In this document: positions 34,110 through 43,977 of the stretch, piece by piece
Numbering within the stretch: the first letter of the stretch is position 1
How the letters are laid out: each line of letters starts with the position of its first letter
Assembly (NCBI GenBank): GCA_013141065.1
Contig: JABFRR010000016.1
Coordinates: forward strand, 228,595-292,594
Direction: 5' to 3'
DNA: 64,000 nucleotides
Source of the DNA: Bacteriovoracaceae bacterium
GTDB taxonomy: Bacteria; Bdellovibrionota; Bacteriovoracia; Bacteriovoracales; Bacteriovoracaceae
Translations under genes and position numbers: made by a program
Notes under the pieces: generated by a model
Database searches by the model: none
What the model was told of the DNA's origin: nothing
The model's input: only the letters and a program-made list of their open reading frames with translations

Positions 34110-37100
34110 ATGAAGAGTTATGTCACTTTACTATTCATAAGCATTCTCACTTTGATACTTCAAAGTTGCGTTCCCTCTAGTCCTTCAAACGGCAAAAGAA
34201 AATCTACAAGTACCTCAACTAATTCTGGCTCAAAAGCCACCCCTGGATCTCCGGTTTTTACATCTGATGAGACACTTTATTGGTTCACAACAGAAAAAGT
34301 AACGGGAACAATTACACTTAACAAAACTTACGAAAATGTTATTTATATCCGAGGGAAATCAGTAAATGATTTTTTAAACAGTAATGACTCTAACGGAGTA
34401 ACGTATTACAAAAATGGAAAACAATTCTGTGTCATCGGAAATTTTATCAATCCGTTCAAACAAGTCAGACTTCGAGCTGTACCTATATCGGTAAGTAACT
34501 ATTCAAATCAAACAACTGAACGCTTATTCAGAGTCGATGTACCAAGTGCAACAGAAAATCAATCGACTTGTGGTGTAGCTACTGTCATTGATGGAAGTGC
34601 ACTTGCAGTGATAGATACAAAAACAAACCTAGCATCGGCCTACAGTTTGCCTCAAGTTTGTAATCCTCTCGATGGCTGCTTGGTTACGGGATATGCAACA
34701 ACTACGGGCCTCAAACTTTATGAAAGCACTCTCACATCATCACCTAAAAAAATGGACCTCGTTCCTGTTAGTCGTCTCACTTTATCTAACTTGGCCTTAA
34801 GAATAGACCTCCAATCCACTTCAACAGGGCCTTCGAGTTCATGTACAAATAGTGCTTGTGGAGCTAAAGGATTTGATTGTTGTATTGAAGGTCAATGTGT
34901 AAAGGATGCAACTGAAAAACCTAATGCTTCAACAAACTATCCAACAGAGTACTTGCAAGCAAAAGCAGACTTTGCAATTAATCCTTTAAGCTTTTTAAGT
35001 TATCCGAACATCTATTATATTTGTACCAATATTTCGCACACTCCTCCTCCAGTCACTACTCCAGGTAACACACCTAAGAGTGAAGCTGAAAAACGAGTCA
35101 TTCAATATAATAGTGATTACAATTGTATTAAAGAATTTTTAACTAATGGGGAAAATACTTTTTATTCTCACAAGCAAAACAATACAATACTCTCTACTCC
35201 ACCCATTGCCAGTGAATTAGGTTTTTATAATACAATTTTATGTAATGAAACCTACTATCAAGAAACTAAAAAACGTCTTGCGATCAATTGTGGTTGTCCT
35301 GCGACTTATACACTTGAAGAACGAGAACTAAAATGTCCAGATTGGGGAGTAAGACCAATTTACAACTCGCCTACTCAAATCCCTGCGAACATTGTCGATT
35401 TTCTTTGTTACACTCCCGTGCCAGAAAATCCAATTGGGCCAATAACAAATTTAAATGTGACAGTTCCAAACAGAAGTGCTCCACATAGATTTTTTGAAAA
35501 AAGTGCACTAGATAAATCTCAAGAAGGTGAAGCTTTTTACTATTTAGATAGTGTTGGCAAATCTTCTCCAGTCAATGGAATTTTTAATATTAACTCCATT
35601 TTGGGTACGATGACAGTTGATTTAAGCCAAACTAATCCTGCAAAAAAAGTTGATGTTGAACTTGGAAAAACATACATTCTCTCATCAATTAGTGGCTATT
35701 TCACTCCTTGTTCATCGTGTGCAAAAGACAGTTGGTTTCAAACCTTTACGGCCCATCCTGCAACAACAGGTGGCAGTGGTTTAAGAGCAAGTGGTTACTC
35801 TACGTCAAGAGACACTTATGGAAATAATACTACTTTTGGTAACTATGAAGACACTCATTTCGGAAGAGCTTGCTACCTTCCAGTAACGATGATTCCTTTT
35901 TCTCATAAAAAAGAAGCAACCACAGAAGTTCAAAGACAAAATAGACTTCAAACTCAAGCTGCCTATTTCATTAATGGTTATCAAAAGGATTGGTTTGGAT
36001 TTAATAAAGGTGCCCTTATTGGATCATTTGATGGCGTTACATGGTTTGCTGTTGGATCCGGCAGAAGAGTGACTGCCACTTCGACTAAATTATTTCTTGC
36101 AGTCAATGGATCTTTTTTAGACTTAGTCTCAAAAACTGACACTATCGTTAATATCATTCCTGATTTCTCTGCAAGCATTGCTGCTGATTTTGATTTTGAT
36201 CCAGAAATTGCCCTCAATGATCCAAAACAAAATACTGCTGGTTCATGCCAACAATACCACCAATGTGCTACTGACTCTGATTGTATTGCTCAATTAGGTT
36301 GGGAATACACGTGCGCGGATGTTTCACAACTTCGAAGTCGTTGGCCCTTATTTAGTAGTGAAGCAAACGAACTAAAAAATCAAGAAAGTTCTGGGACAAT
36401 TCTAGAAATACTTTCTAATACGGCCACTCAGGGAACATCATCTCTCCGTTGTGTTTATAGAGGTGCAGGAGCTCCGTGCGTAAAAGAAATCGTGAATTTA
36501 AATGGAAATATAAATCAAAAAGCACTCACATGTGCTCCAAACTTTTATTGTGCTGGATTAGATACCAATAAATTTAATGAAGAAATTGTTCGTTCACCCA
36601 ATGAGTACGATGACATGCTCTATGGTATGGATGCAAATGTCTTAGGTCGTCCATTAAAATATGCCACTGCTTCAAAACCACTCACTTTAGAAGTGACAAA
36701 CAACATAAAAAATAACGGCGGTAGCGGAGCGATAGGTCTTACTGCTACTCAAGTCGAAGACATGGGAATTTGCCGACCTGGAAGGTCAGTAGCAATGATA
36801 AATGCCGAAGACGCACACTATAGAGAAGATATCTTAAAAAGAACTGATTATATTTCACAAATCGGTTCTTGTGATTCACTTAGTAATGTTGGTGCCTATA
36901 ACCGTACAAATGCCTGTCCAGCAATCGGGGAAGATTTAAATTACATTCCACTCGATGCTTTTTTAATTGATGCAACTTACGGATTGTCACAAGAGGACTA
37001 TAAAGTCATACAAAATTCTTGTGGAGCTGAAGCTAAAACCTCTGCAGCAGTGGATCCATCTAAGCCAGGTAAAGCCTCTGCTTTTTATTCAATTGAAAGA

Positions 37101-39476
37101 GAATCTCTAAGAGTAAACCCAGTTTTAAGTCAACCTTCACTCGCCGCTGATGCGTGTTTGCGTCGAGCTGGTTCAATATGTCACACAGATTTAGATTGCG
37201 GGCCTAATAAAATGCATGAAGAAGTGGCGCTATCAACGGCACTAAGTTTTTTTGGTGGAACTGATGCTGAAAAAAGTTATTGGAGTGAATCTCTTATTTG
37301 TGGCCAAGCGACTCCAGTTCCTCAACTCGGTAGCTCAAATTACTACACATATCGGTTAAGCGAAAATAGATGTTGTCGTGAAATTGGAAAAGATTTCACT
37401 ATGTATACCAGTGGGCCTTCAAAATTTATTCCTGACAACATGGTCACTAATGCGAACTTAGATACAACAAAGCTATCAGTCATTAACCCGACTGCCGCCA
37501 ATCGCTACTCTCGGTATACAATTTCTAAAGAAGCCATAAGTGATGTTAATAAAATTCCTAATATTGATATCGCTGGACTTAATACACCTGTGCAACCTAC
37601 GGCCGAGCAGTGGAAAGTTATCAATGAAACTGGATCTAAAACATGTTGCGGCGGTGGATGGATTAGAAAATTTGCCGACGGTACTCACGATTGGAAAATT
37701 AAAAATAGACTTAACATCGATACTTCAAATTTTAGTTGCTTGAACTTCAGGTCTCCATTGCCGGATCCAGTTTACAATAGTTTTGATACAGACTTTATTG
37801 ACCGAATAAGTTTTCAAAAAGAATACGACAGTTTTTGTAAAGCTCCAGGACAAAAAGGATGTTTTCAGGTTCCATTTATTCTTGAAGACATTATAGGCTA
37901 TTCGATTATGCCGCCTAAGCTATATGATCCAAAAGATGCTGTGACTTCAGATGATTCATTCACTTTTAATGGTTGGGAAACCGCTGCTCCTTATAATGCT
38001 ACTGATCCCTACAATTCGCTTCCACCAACTCAACACACTCGTTTAGACACCGGGCCGGTCGGCGAACTCGTCTGCGGTTACCATTATTATGGATTAAACT
38101 CTGACGTTCCTTATCAACCCTTTCCTTTTTCTTTTTCTCCTTATCTTTTGGATTTAAAGGTCTGTGATACTGGTGAGAGCAGAAACTTAGGATATTTTAT
38201 TGATAAAGATACTGATTATGGTGTCAGCATTTATCTACCGGCCTATATCGCTTACGATAAAAATTCGGCCGCAACAGTGCCTTTACCTACTCTCGATTTG
38301 CCAACCATTAAGGCCATTTACATAAAATATTATTATGAAGATGGAAGAGTTGAGGCAGTCAATATAACTTCCAGAAGAGAAATTTCTTCTGCCATTTGTG
38401 ATGATGTTACAAATGCAACTCCTCCAGGATTACCGATTGATAAAATGATGTCTGGTACACCTGTCGGAGATAGAATTTATGAAAAATGGTGTATTTCAAG
38501 AAATGCTAAAACACAAAATAGACCTGTTCTACATGTCAAAGCTTATAATGGAGATTTTGATACCAATCCAGCACTCAATCCATTACGAGAATGGCAATAT
38601 GCTTCAGTTGTCATTGACTTTCAACCAATCGAAAAAAAGCGTGGAACACTCGTCACTATTCCAGCTAATCCGTATTATTATTTAACAAAATTGGGTCGAT
38701 TAGAGCTCTTAGGAATTCCACAAATTGCCTATGAACCTCTTTATTGTAATAACGATCACAATAAACTAGTTCCTGGAATTTTTTCCACTTCTACACTTGA
38801 GCCTCTAACAACCAGAACTCAATTTGAAGCCTCAACTCACGTGGGAACCTTTGGTGCATTATTTAATTACGATGATGAAGGTGGCAGTACTGGGGATCTT
38901 ACCGCTGGACTTGGAAATCAAGCACAGAAATTTGCATTGCAAAATAAAATAGCACACCCTTCAATCTTTTCATCAAAAGATTTTACATGCTGTACTCCAC
39001 TTGGAAAAGTCACAAGCTCGGCAGCTAAATGCTGTTCAGGCACAGCTTCTCAAGCAGATGGCAAACTCACTTGTAAACTTCCAGCGGGAGTAGATTTAAA
39101 TGTCTACTTCAATAAATTTGTTTCAAGCGAAGGTGTTGGGGTAGATGAACCTTCTGGTGGATTGAATGTAGTGCCAACAGACGATACAGACAGTGACTTT
39201 AATGACTATACTGGAGAGCCAAAACTTAGGACTTCTACTTATCAAAAATTAGAGGCCCTCGGAAGAAAATATTGCACATCTGGAATCGTCGGTAACGGAG
39301 GATCTTTCGGATTTTTCGCTCCAGAGCCTTATTCTGGATACATTACAGTTAATGGCCAGGAAATTGTTAACCCATTGAGTATTGTCGATTCAATCAACGA
39401 CCAAGATGGTGAACTGGCCGGAAAATTCCCATTTGATGGTGGTTTTAGATGGGATCACCACATCTACTGCAAGTAA
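34110..39476 (+). CDS. giant cysteine-rich lipoprotein of unknown function
   Basis: A 1788-residue secreted lipoprotein. The signal peptide ends in the lipobox LQSC, with C20 as the lipid-bearing residue; the next residues (VPSS) contain no aspartate at +2, consistent with outer-membrane placement. A Ser/Thr-rich spacer (about 22-45) follows. By my count there are about 55 cysteines, spread along the protein and grouped in motifs such as CTNSACGAKGFDCC (245-258), CQQYHQCATDSDC, CHTDLDCG, CCREIG, CCGGGW and CCTPLG...KCCSG near the end. Such spacing suggests a disulfide-stabilised extracellular array. No known domain is recognised. The metal-importer genes begin 27 bases downstream, so they may share a transcript. 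Confidence 0.85.
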   Translation: MKSYVTLLFISILTLILQSCVPSSPSNGKRKSTSTSTNSGSKATPGSPVFTSDETLYWFTTEKVTGTITLNKTYENVIYIRGKSVNDFLNSNDSNGVTYYKNGKQFCVIGNFINPFKQVRLRAVPISVSNYSNQTTERLFRVDVPSATENQSTCGVATVIDGSALAVIDTKTNLASAYSLPQVCNPLDGCLVTGYATTTGLKLYESTLTSSPKKMDLVPVSRLTLSNLALRIDLQSTSTGPSSSCTNSACGAKGFDCCIEGQCVKDATEKPNASTNYPTEYLQAKADFAINPLSFLSYPNIYYICTNISHTPPPVTTPGNTPKSEAEKRVIQYNSDYNCIKEFLTNGENTFYSHKQNNTILSTPPIASELGFYNTILCNETYYQETKKRLAINCGCPATYTLEERELKCPDWGVRPIYNSPTQIPANIVDFLCYTPVPENPIGPITNLNVTVPNRSAPHRFFEKSALDKSQEGEAFYYLDSVGKSSPVNGIFNINSILGTMTVDLSQTNPAKKVDVELGKTYILSSISGYFTPCSSCAKDSWFQTFTAHPATTGGSGLRASGYSTSRDTYGNNTTFGNYEDTHFGRACYLPVTMIPFSHKKEATTEVQRQNRLQTQAAYFINGYQKDWFGFNKGALIGSFDGVTWFAVGSGRRVTATSTKLFLAVNGSFLDLVSKTDTIVNIIPDFSASIAADFDFDPEIALNDPKQNTAGSCQQYHQCATDSDCIAQLGWEYTCADVSQLRSRWPLFSSEANELKNQESSGTILEILSNTATQGTSSLRCVYRGAGAPCVKEIVNLNGNINQKALTCAPNFYCAGLDTNKFNEEIVRSPNEYDDMLYGMDANVLGRPLKYATASKPLTLEVTNNIKNNGGSGAIGLTATQVEDMGICRPGRSVAMINAEDAHYREDILKRTDYISQIGSCDSLSNVGAYNRTNACPAIGEDLNYIPLDAFLIDATYGLSQEDYKVIQNSCGAEAKTSAAVDPSKPGKASAFYSIERESLRVNPVLSQPSLAADACLRRAGSICHTDLDCGPNKMHEEVALSTALSFFGGTDAEKSYWSESLICGQATPVPQLGSSNYYTYRLSENRCCREIGKDFTMYTSGPSKFIPDNMVTNANLDTTKLSVINPTAANRYSRYTISKEAISDVNKIPNIDIAGLNTPVQPTAEQWKVINETGSKTCCGGGWIRKFADGTHDWKIKNRLNIDTSNFSCLNFRSPLPDPVYNSFDTDFIDRISFQKEYDSFCKAPGQKGCFQVPFILEDIIGYSIMPPKLYDPKDAVTSDDSFTFNGWETAAPYNATDPYNSLPPTQHTRLDTGPVGELVCGYHYYGLNSDVPYQPFPFSFSPYLLDLKVCDTGESRNLGYFIDKDTDYGVSIYLPAYIAYDKNSAATVPLPTLDLPTIKAIYIKYYYEDGRVEAVNITSRREISSAICDDVTNATPPGLPIDKMMSGTPVGDRIYEKWCISRNAKTQNRPVLHVKAYNGDFDTNPALNPLREWQYASVVIDFQPIEKKRGTLVTIPANPYYYLTKLGRLELLGIPQIAYEPLYCNNDHNKLVPGIFSTSTLEPLTTRTQFEASTHVGTFGALFNYDDEGGSTGDLTAGLGNQAQKFALQNKIAHPSIFSSKDFTCCTPLGKVTSSAAKCCSGTASQADGKLTCKLPAGVDLNVYFNKFVSSEGVGVDEPSGGLNVVPTDDTDSDFNDYTGEPKLRTSTYQKLEALGRKYCTSGIVGNGGSFGFFAPEPYSGYITVNGQEIVNPLSIVDSINDQDGELAGKFPFDGGFRWDHHIYCK

Positions 39477-39503
39477 ACATTCCCATGTACGAATAAATTT
39501 GCT

Positions 39504-40415
39504 ATGACAATGCCTATGAAAAAGCTTGGCCTATATAGTTTATATTTATTTATTTTCAACATCTTAGCACTCGGATCGGAGTTATCGATTCTCCAAGCTA
39601 AGACTCAAATTGGATGCGTCCATCCAGAACTTTGTAATCTGGCCCAGAAAAATCTTGATACTGAAAATTATGAGATAACAAATATTGTTAAGATGATCGG
39701 CGACCCACATGAATTTGAACCAAATCCGCAGGAAGTTAAAAAGTTAATTTCAACTCCTTTTTTAATTACGGGCCCTAGTGACTTGAGTCCATGGGCAAAA
39801 AAAATTAACTACCAAAGGTCTAAATTAAATAACGGCCACGTGACATTCATACTCTCACTTTCATCAGAAGATTATGCTCTTTATAAAAATAATAATCAAA
39901 AACCAAATAGAGAAGCACTATCGCATTTTTGGCTTTATCCAAAAATTTATTGTCTATTAAGATCGCAATTTGAAAAATTAGCAAAAGATAAAAAACTTAA
40001 AATTAAATATTCAAAATTAGATGCATGTCAAAGTGAAGCTATTAAAATTGAAAATGAAATTAAAATAACTCTTGAAAGGTTAGCCAAATTAAAAATTCCG
40101 CTGATACTCACCCACGATGCACTTTTACCACTTTTAAAATATCTTGGTGGAGTTGAGCTCGTAGTGGTTGCAATAAAAGGCTCCGGCCATCACCAAGAAG
40201 CAACTGTTGAAACAGTCAAGGCCATGTATGAAGCACTTAAGTATCCTAGAGCTGTATGGATACAAGAAGACAGTAATAAAGTTCCGGCCAATATTCTCAA
40301 TAAGAAAAAGAACAAGGATCACACCATTTATATTGATACTGCAACTAGCTCAGATGTTGAAATGTTTAGTATTTTAAAAAAATTAAAATCTAAACTTGAG
40401 GAAATACCCAATTGA
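39504..40415 (+). CDS. metal ABC transporter substrate-binding protein (ZnuA-like)
   Basis: A 303-residue cluster A-I solute-binding protein for Zn, Mn or Fe with an N-terminal signal peptide. The three expected histidine ligands are visible: H69 in GDPHEFEP, H141 in LSHFWLYPK and H204 in LTHDALLP; the fourth acidic ligand is probably in WIQEDSN. There is no long His-rich loop of the ZnuA type, so the metal is uncertain. Several closely spaced ATGs (39504, 39510, 39516) are possible starts. Its stop overlaps the start of the ATPase gene (TTGA). Confidence 0.88.
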   Translation: MTMPMKKLGLYSLYLFIFNILALGSELSILQAKTQIGCVHPELCNLAQKNLDTENYEITNIVKMIGDPHEFEPNPQEVKKLISTPFLITGPSDLSPWAKKINYQRSKLNNGHVTFILSLSSEDYALYKNNNQKPNREALSHFWLYPKIYCLLRSQFEKLAKDKKLKIKYSKLDACQSEAIKIENEIKITLERLAKLKIPLILTHDALLPLLKYLGGVELVVVAIKGSGHHQEATVETVKAMYEALKYPRAVWIQEDSNKVPANILNKKKNKDHTIYIDTATSSDVEMFSILKKLKSKLEEIPN

Positions 40416-41278
40416 GTGAAATAATTTTAAGAGCTGAAAAAATTAGCTTTACCTATGATCAAGACCTCGTGCAGGGGCCTTTAACTCCTGTTTTAAAGGA
40501 TATTTCCTTCACACTTAAAAAAGGTGAGAGTCTTGGAGTCTTAGGGCCTAATGGTGGAGGTAAATCCACCTTAATGAAGATTATTGCAGGACTTTTAAAA
40601 CCCTCTTCAGGGCAAATATTTTTTAATGAAATTCCAGTCCAGGATTATACCAACTATCCATTTAATTTTTTTTCCTATGTTCCACAAAACAGTGAACTCA
40701 ATACGATCTTACCGGTTAAGGTTGAAGAGTTTTTAGATTTCTCGGTCTCACTTTATAAAATAAAAAATAAAAACTTAATTGATGATTTGTTAAAAATGGT
40801 TGGTGTTTTTGAAAAAAAATCATCCCTCTTATCGACACTTTCCGGCGGTGAAAAACAACGCGTCTTAATTGCCAGAGCAATGATCAATAACCCTCGCCTG
40901 CTGCTTCTCGATGAACCAACAAAAGGACTCGACAGCAAAGGTCAAGATCAGCTCTTAAGTCTCATCGAAATGATTAAAACTAAAAACCAAACAGCGGTAA
41001 TGATTGTTGATCACAACATCAATCAAATTATCAAAAGCTGTCACAATATTCTTTGCTTAAATAAACAACATCATTGGCATGACCATCGCGATTTTCTCAC
41101 TAAAGACATTTTAGAAGATATTTATCACTGTGAATTCGAGCATCTTTTAATTCATGAAAAAGACTTAGAATTAAATAAAGACCAGCACCATCATGATGGA
41201 CATCAGTTCTGCGATCATGACCACAGTGAACGAGAAATAAATTCAACAAACCATCCTTTTATCAGGAGAAAAAAGTGA
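40412..41278 (+). CDS. metal ABC transporter ATP-binding protein with histidine-rich tail
   Basis: A 288-residue ATPase with Walker A GPNGGGKST (45-53), signature LSGGE (143-147) and Walker B LLLLDEP (163-169). It starts with TTG overlapping the upstream stop; GAGG lies about 10 bases before. The C-terminal extension (about 258-281) holds a run of histidines with one cysteine (QHHHDGHQFCDHDHSE), a likely metal-binding tail that could sense cytoplasmic metal. Such tails occur in some ZnuC proteins but not in the generic ATPase. Confidence 0.92.
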   Translation: MSEIILRAEKISFTYDQDLVQGPLTPVLKDISFTLKKGESLGVLGPNGGGKSTLMKIIAGLLKPSSGQIFFNEIPVQDYTNYPFNFFSYVPQNSELNTILPVKVEEFLDFSVSLYKIKNKNLIDDLLKMVGVFEKKSSLLSTLSGGEKQRVLIARAMINNPRLLLLDEPTKGLDSKGQDQLLSLIEMIKTKNQTAVMIVDHNINQIIKSCHNILCLNKQHHWHDHRDFLTKDILEDIYHCEFEHLLIHEKDLELNKDQHHHDGHQFCDHDHSEREINSTNHPFIRRKK

Positions 41279-42120
41279 GTCCATGGATTGGTGATTTTTT
41301 TGAATATGACTTTTTAATGTATGCACTTTTCGGCACACTTTTTCTCTCAATTACCTGTGGAATAATTTCTCCACTTATAATTGCTCGAAAAAATGCATTC
41401 ATGGGTGCTGCTATTTCTCACTCGACACTTTTGGGACTTGCTATTTCGCTGAGTCTATTTCACACCGTACAAGCTCTTCCTATTTTTATTTCTACTCTAA
41501 TTATTACTGTATTTCTGACGCTTTTTCTTGCGTACTCAACATTTAGACAAAAAATACCAAGTGATTCAATGATCGGAATTTTTTATACTGCCACGATGGC
41601 ACTAGGAATTATAATTCATACCTTATTTGCAAAAGATAAAGGTGATTTATTAAGTTTTCTTTTTGGTAATATTCTCCTCCTAACACGAGAAGACCTCTAT
41701 TTATCTATGTTTGTTTTAGTAGTCACTGCTCTTGGAATTTTATGGCCGATGAAAAAATGGTTGTTTCTGACATATGACGAAGAAGGGGCCATCACATCTG
41801 GAATAAAAGCTTCGCTCTTTCATTATGCTTTTTTTATTCTGCTTTCTTTTTTAATTGTGACAAGTATCAAACTTGCTGGAACAATTTTAGTAGAAACTCT
41901 TTTGTTGGTGCCAGGATTTTTTGCTTTAAAATTTGCCAAGAACAGTAAACAAACCTTTCTGTACAGTATAATATTCTCAACAGTTTTTGCCTCTCTAGGC
42001 ATTGTCTTAGCTAACGCTTTCGGTCTACCAAGTGGAGCGACCTTGGCAGTTGTGCTTTTTGCAGGCTTGGTGGTATCTCTTTTTCTTAAAAAAGTTTATA
42101 ATCTTATAAGATTAAGATAA
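41275..42120 (+). CDS. metal ABC transporter permease (ZnuB-like)
   Basis: A 281-residue inner-membrane permease of the ABC-3 family with about eight hydrophobic segments. The family's loop near the N-terminus (RKNAFMGAAISHSTLLG) and the late ETLLLVPGFFAL are recognisable. It starts at GTG overlapping the ATPase stop (GTGA), with AGGAG upstream. With the binding protein and ATPase it forms a complete importer for Zn or Mn. Confidence 0.92.
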   Translation: MSPWIGDFFEYDFLMYALFGTLFLSITCGIISPLIIARKNAFMGAAISHSTLLGLAISLSLFHTVQALPIFISTLIITVFLTLFLAYSTFRQKIPSDSMIGIFYTATMALGIIIHTLFAKDKGDLLSFLFGNILLLTREDLYLSMFVLVVTALGILWPMKKWLFLTYDEEGAITSGIKASLFHYAFFILLSFLIVTSIKLAGTILVETLLLVPGFFALKFAKNSKQTFLYSIIFSTVFASLGIVLANAFGLPSGATLAVVLFAGLVVSLFLKKVYNLIRLR

Positions 42121-42143
42121 AAAACTTATTTAATGAGGCCATC

Positions 42144-42626
42144 ATGAATACCCCACTTGAAGCTAAAAAAGTGTCAGAAAGCGCCGTTGAAATGCGCTCT
42201 TTAGTCATGCCAAATGATACCAATCCGCAAAATACAATTTTTGGTGGCGTTGTAATGTCATGGATAGATATGGCAGCGGCTATGGTTGCAGAGAGACATT
42301 CAAATAGACCAGTAGTCACTGTTCACGTCGACGATATGAGTTTTAAAGCACCCATAAAGATTGGTGATCATGTTCTCATCAAGGCTTCTATTAATTACGT
42401 CGGTAAAACTTCAATGCTCGTCGGGGTAAAAGTTATTGCCGAAAATCCATTTACTGGAATTTCAAGACATACAACTACCGCCTATCTCTCATTTGTTGCC
42501 CTTGATGATATTGGTCGCCCCATTCAAATTCGTGGATTAATCCTAGAAACTGAAGCAGAAAAAAGGCGCTTTCAAGAAGGAAAAAACAGAGTTGAGGCCA
42601 TGAAAAAGAATAATCTTAAAAAATAA
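42144..42626 (+). CDS. acyl-CoA thioesterase (hotdog fold, YciA-like)
   Basis: A 160-residue hotdog protein that hydrolyses acyl-CoA. NPQNTIFGGVVMSWIDMAAA (27-46) with the conserved Asn/Gly region and the catalytic aspartate D43 is typical, as is SFKAPIKIGD. A charged C-terminal tail follows. GAGG precedes the ATG. It is 23 bases after the metal permease gene and 2 bases before the ABC1 kinase gene; functional linkage to either is not evident. Confidence 0.88.
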   Translation: MNTPLEAKKVSESAVEMRSLVMPNDTNPQNTIFGGVVMSWIDMAAAMVAERHSNRPVVTVHVDDMSFKAPIKIGDHVLIKASINYVGKTSMLVGVKVIAENPFTGISRHTTTAYLSFVALDDIGRPIQIRGLILETEAEKRRFQEGKNRVEAMKKNNLKK

Positions 42627-42628
42627 TT

Positions 42629-43966
42629 ATGAATGACCAATTTAAATCCTCAAAACTCTCTCGCTTTTTAACTCTAGGCTCTAGCTTGACTAAGGCATCA
42701 GCTCAATTGGCCTTGGATGTAGCAAAAAATAAAGCCCAGACACTTATGGATCGCAATCCTGAAATAAAAGATCTTGGGCTAAAAATCAAAGCTTCAAAAG
42801 AAATAATCCAGACAATGGGTGAATTAAAAGGGGCCATGATGAAGTTGGGCCAAATGATTTCGATATCAGATGACCTCATCCTACCTAAAGAAATTAGTGA
42901 ACTTTTTAGAGATCTCCAAAAAAATTCTCCCCCTATGCCTGATGCTGAAGTCAGAAGAATGATTTTTGAGAGTTTTAATAAATATCCAGAGGTCTTATTT
43001 TTAGAGTTTAACCCAAAACCAGTTGCTGCCGCTAGTATTGGCCAGGTCCATAAAGCGAAACTGCACTCGGGTGAAGATGTAGCAGTAAAAATTCAATACC
43101 CAAAGATAGTCAATGCTATAAAATATGATTTTCAAAATCTGCACAAAATCGACACACTAGTGCATCTCCTATATCCTAATAAACCAAATATCGACAATTT
43201 GATTGCCGAATTAAAAACGTCTCTGCTCGAAGAATGCAACTATATTCACGAAATGGAGCAACTTCGTTTTTTCAAAGAAAGCTACAAAGATATTTTCCCC
43301 ATGTTTCTAATTCCACAAATCTATCCGGAATTCACCAGTGAACAAGTGTTAACGATGGAGTGGATTGAAGGCGACTCCTATGAGGAAACTTTGAATTATA
43401 CTCAAGAGGAAAAAGACTTTCTTGGCAGTTCACTCTACGAATGTTTTTTATTTTCTCTTTGGGAACTTGGCAGACTTCATACTGATCCACAAAATGGAAA
43501 TTATTTATTTAAGCGTGATAAAATTATCATGCTCGACTTTGGATCAACTAGAAATTTCTCAAAGGATTTCCTAAAGGACTATTGTCTTCTTTTTTTATCT
43601 CTCGAAAATAGTGATGTCGAATTATATGGCAGGATCTCAAAAAAATTAGATGTCTTTAAACCAGATGAAAAAGAAGAATTAATAGCTCGTCATTTTGAAA
43701 TTATTAAAAAACTCTATGGCCCCTATGCTGAAGAAGGAATTAGGCCAATAACTGATGCCAACCCTCTAGATATGATTCGCGAATTTTTAAAAGATATTGA
43801 ATTAAAGGGTAGAAAATCACCAAGGCAGGAGTTTCTCCTTTTAGACCGTTCAACTTTTGGGCTCTATACTAAACTCAAAGGATGGAAAAGTAGAATTAAC
43901 TGGTTGCATGGTAGAAATAAATTTAGAAATTCTATTGAAATTGAGGTTAAAATTAATCATCAATAA
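42629..43966 (+). CDS. ABC1/UbiB-family atypical kinase
   Basis: A 445-residue member of the ABC1 (COQ8/UbiB) family. The family-specific KxGQ motif (KLGQ, 72-75), the alanine-rich loop AAASIGQVHKA (133-143), the ATP-binding lysine K154 in VAVKIQYP, LHTDPQNGNY (283-292, catalytic D286) and LDFGS (302-306) are all present. Relatives support ubiquinone synthesis or act on lipids; UbiB proper carries C-terminal membrane helices, which are not obvious here. It follows the thioesterase by 2 bases without a clear ribosome binding site, so coupling is likely. Confidence 0.9.
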   Translation: MNDQFKSSKLSRFLTLGSSLTKASAQLALDVAKNKAQTLMDRNPEIKDLGLKIKASKEIIQTMGELKGAMMKLGQMISISDDLILPKEISELFRDLQKNSPPMPDAEVRRMIFESFNKYPEVLFLEFNPKPVAAASIGQVHKAKLHSGEDVAVKIQYPKIVNAIKYDFQNLHKIDTLVHLLYPNKPNIDNLIAELKTSLLEECNYIHEMEQLRFFKESYKDIFPMFLIPQIYPEFTSEQVLTMEWIEGDSYEETLNYTQEEKDFLGSSLYECFLFSLWELGRLHTDPQNGNYLFKRDKIIMLDFGSTRNFSKDFLKDYCLLFLSLENSDVELYGRISKKLDVFKPDEKEELIARHFEIIKKLYGPYAEEGIRPITDANPLDMIREFLKDIELKGRKSPRQEFLLLDRSTFGLYTKLKGWKSRINWLHGRNKFRNSIEIEVKINHQ

Positions 43967-43977
43967 TAGGAACATCT

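Noticed and set aside
34110..39476. Other-frame open frames inside the giant lipoprotein gene
   Set aside because: They are short, lack ribosome binding sites and motifs, and sit within a continuous 1788-codon frame.
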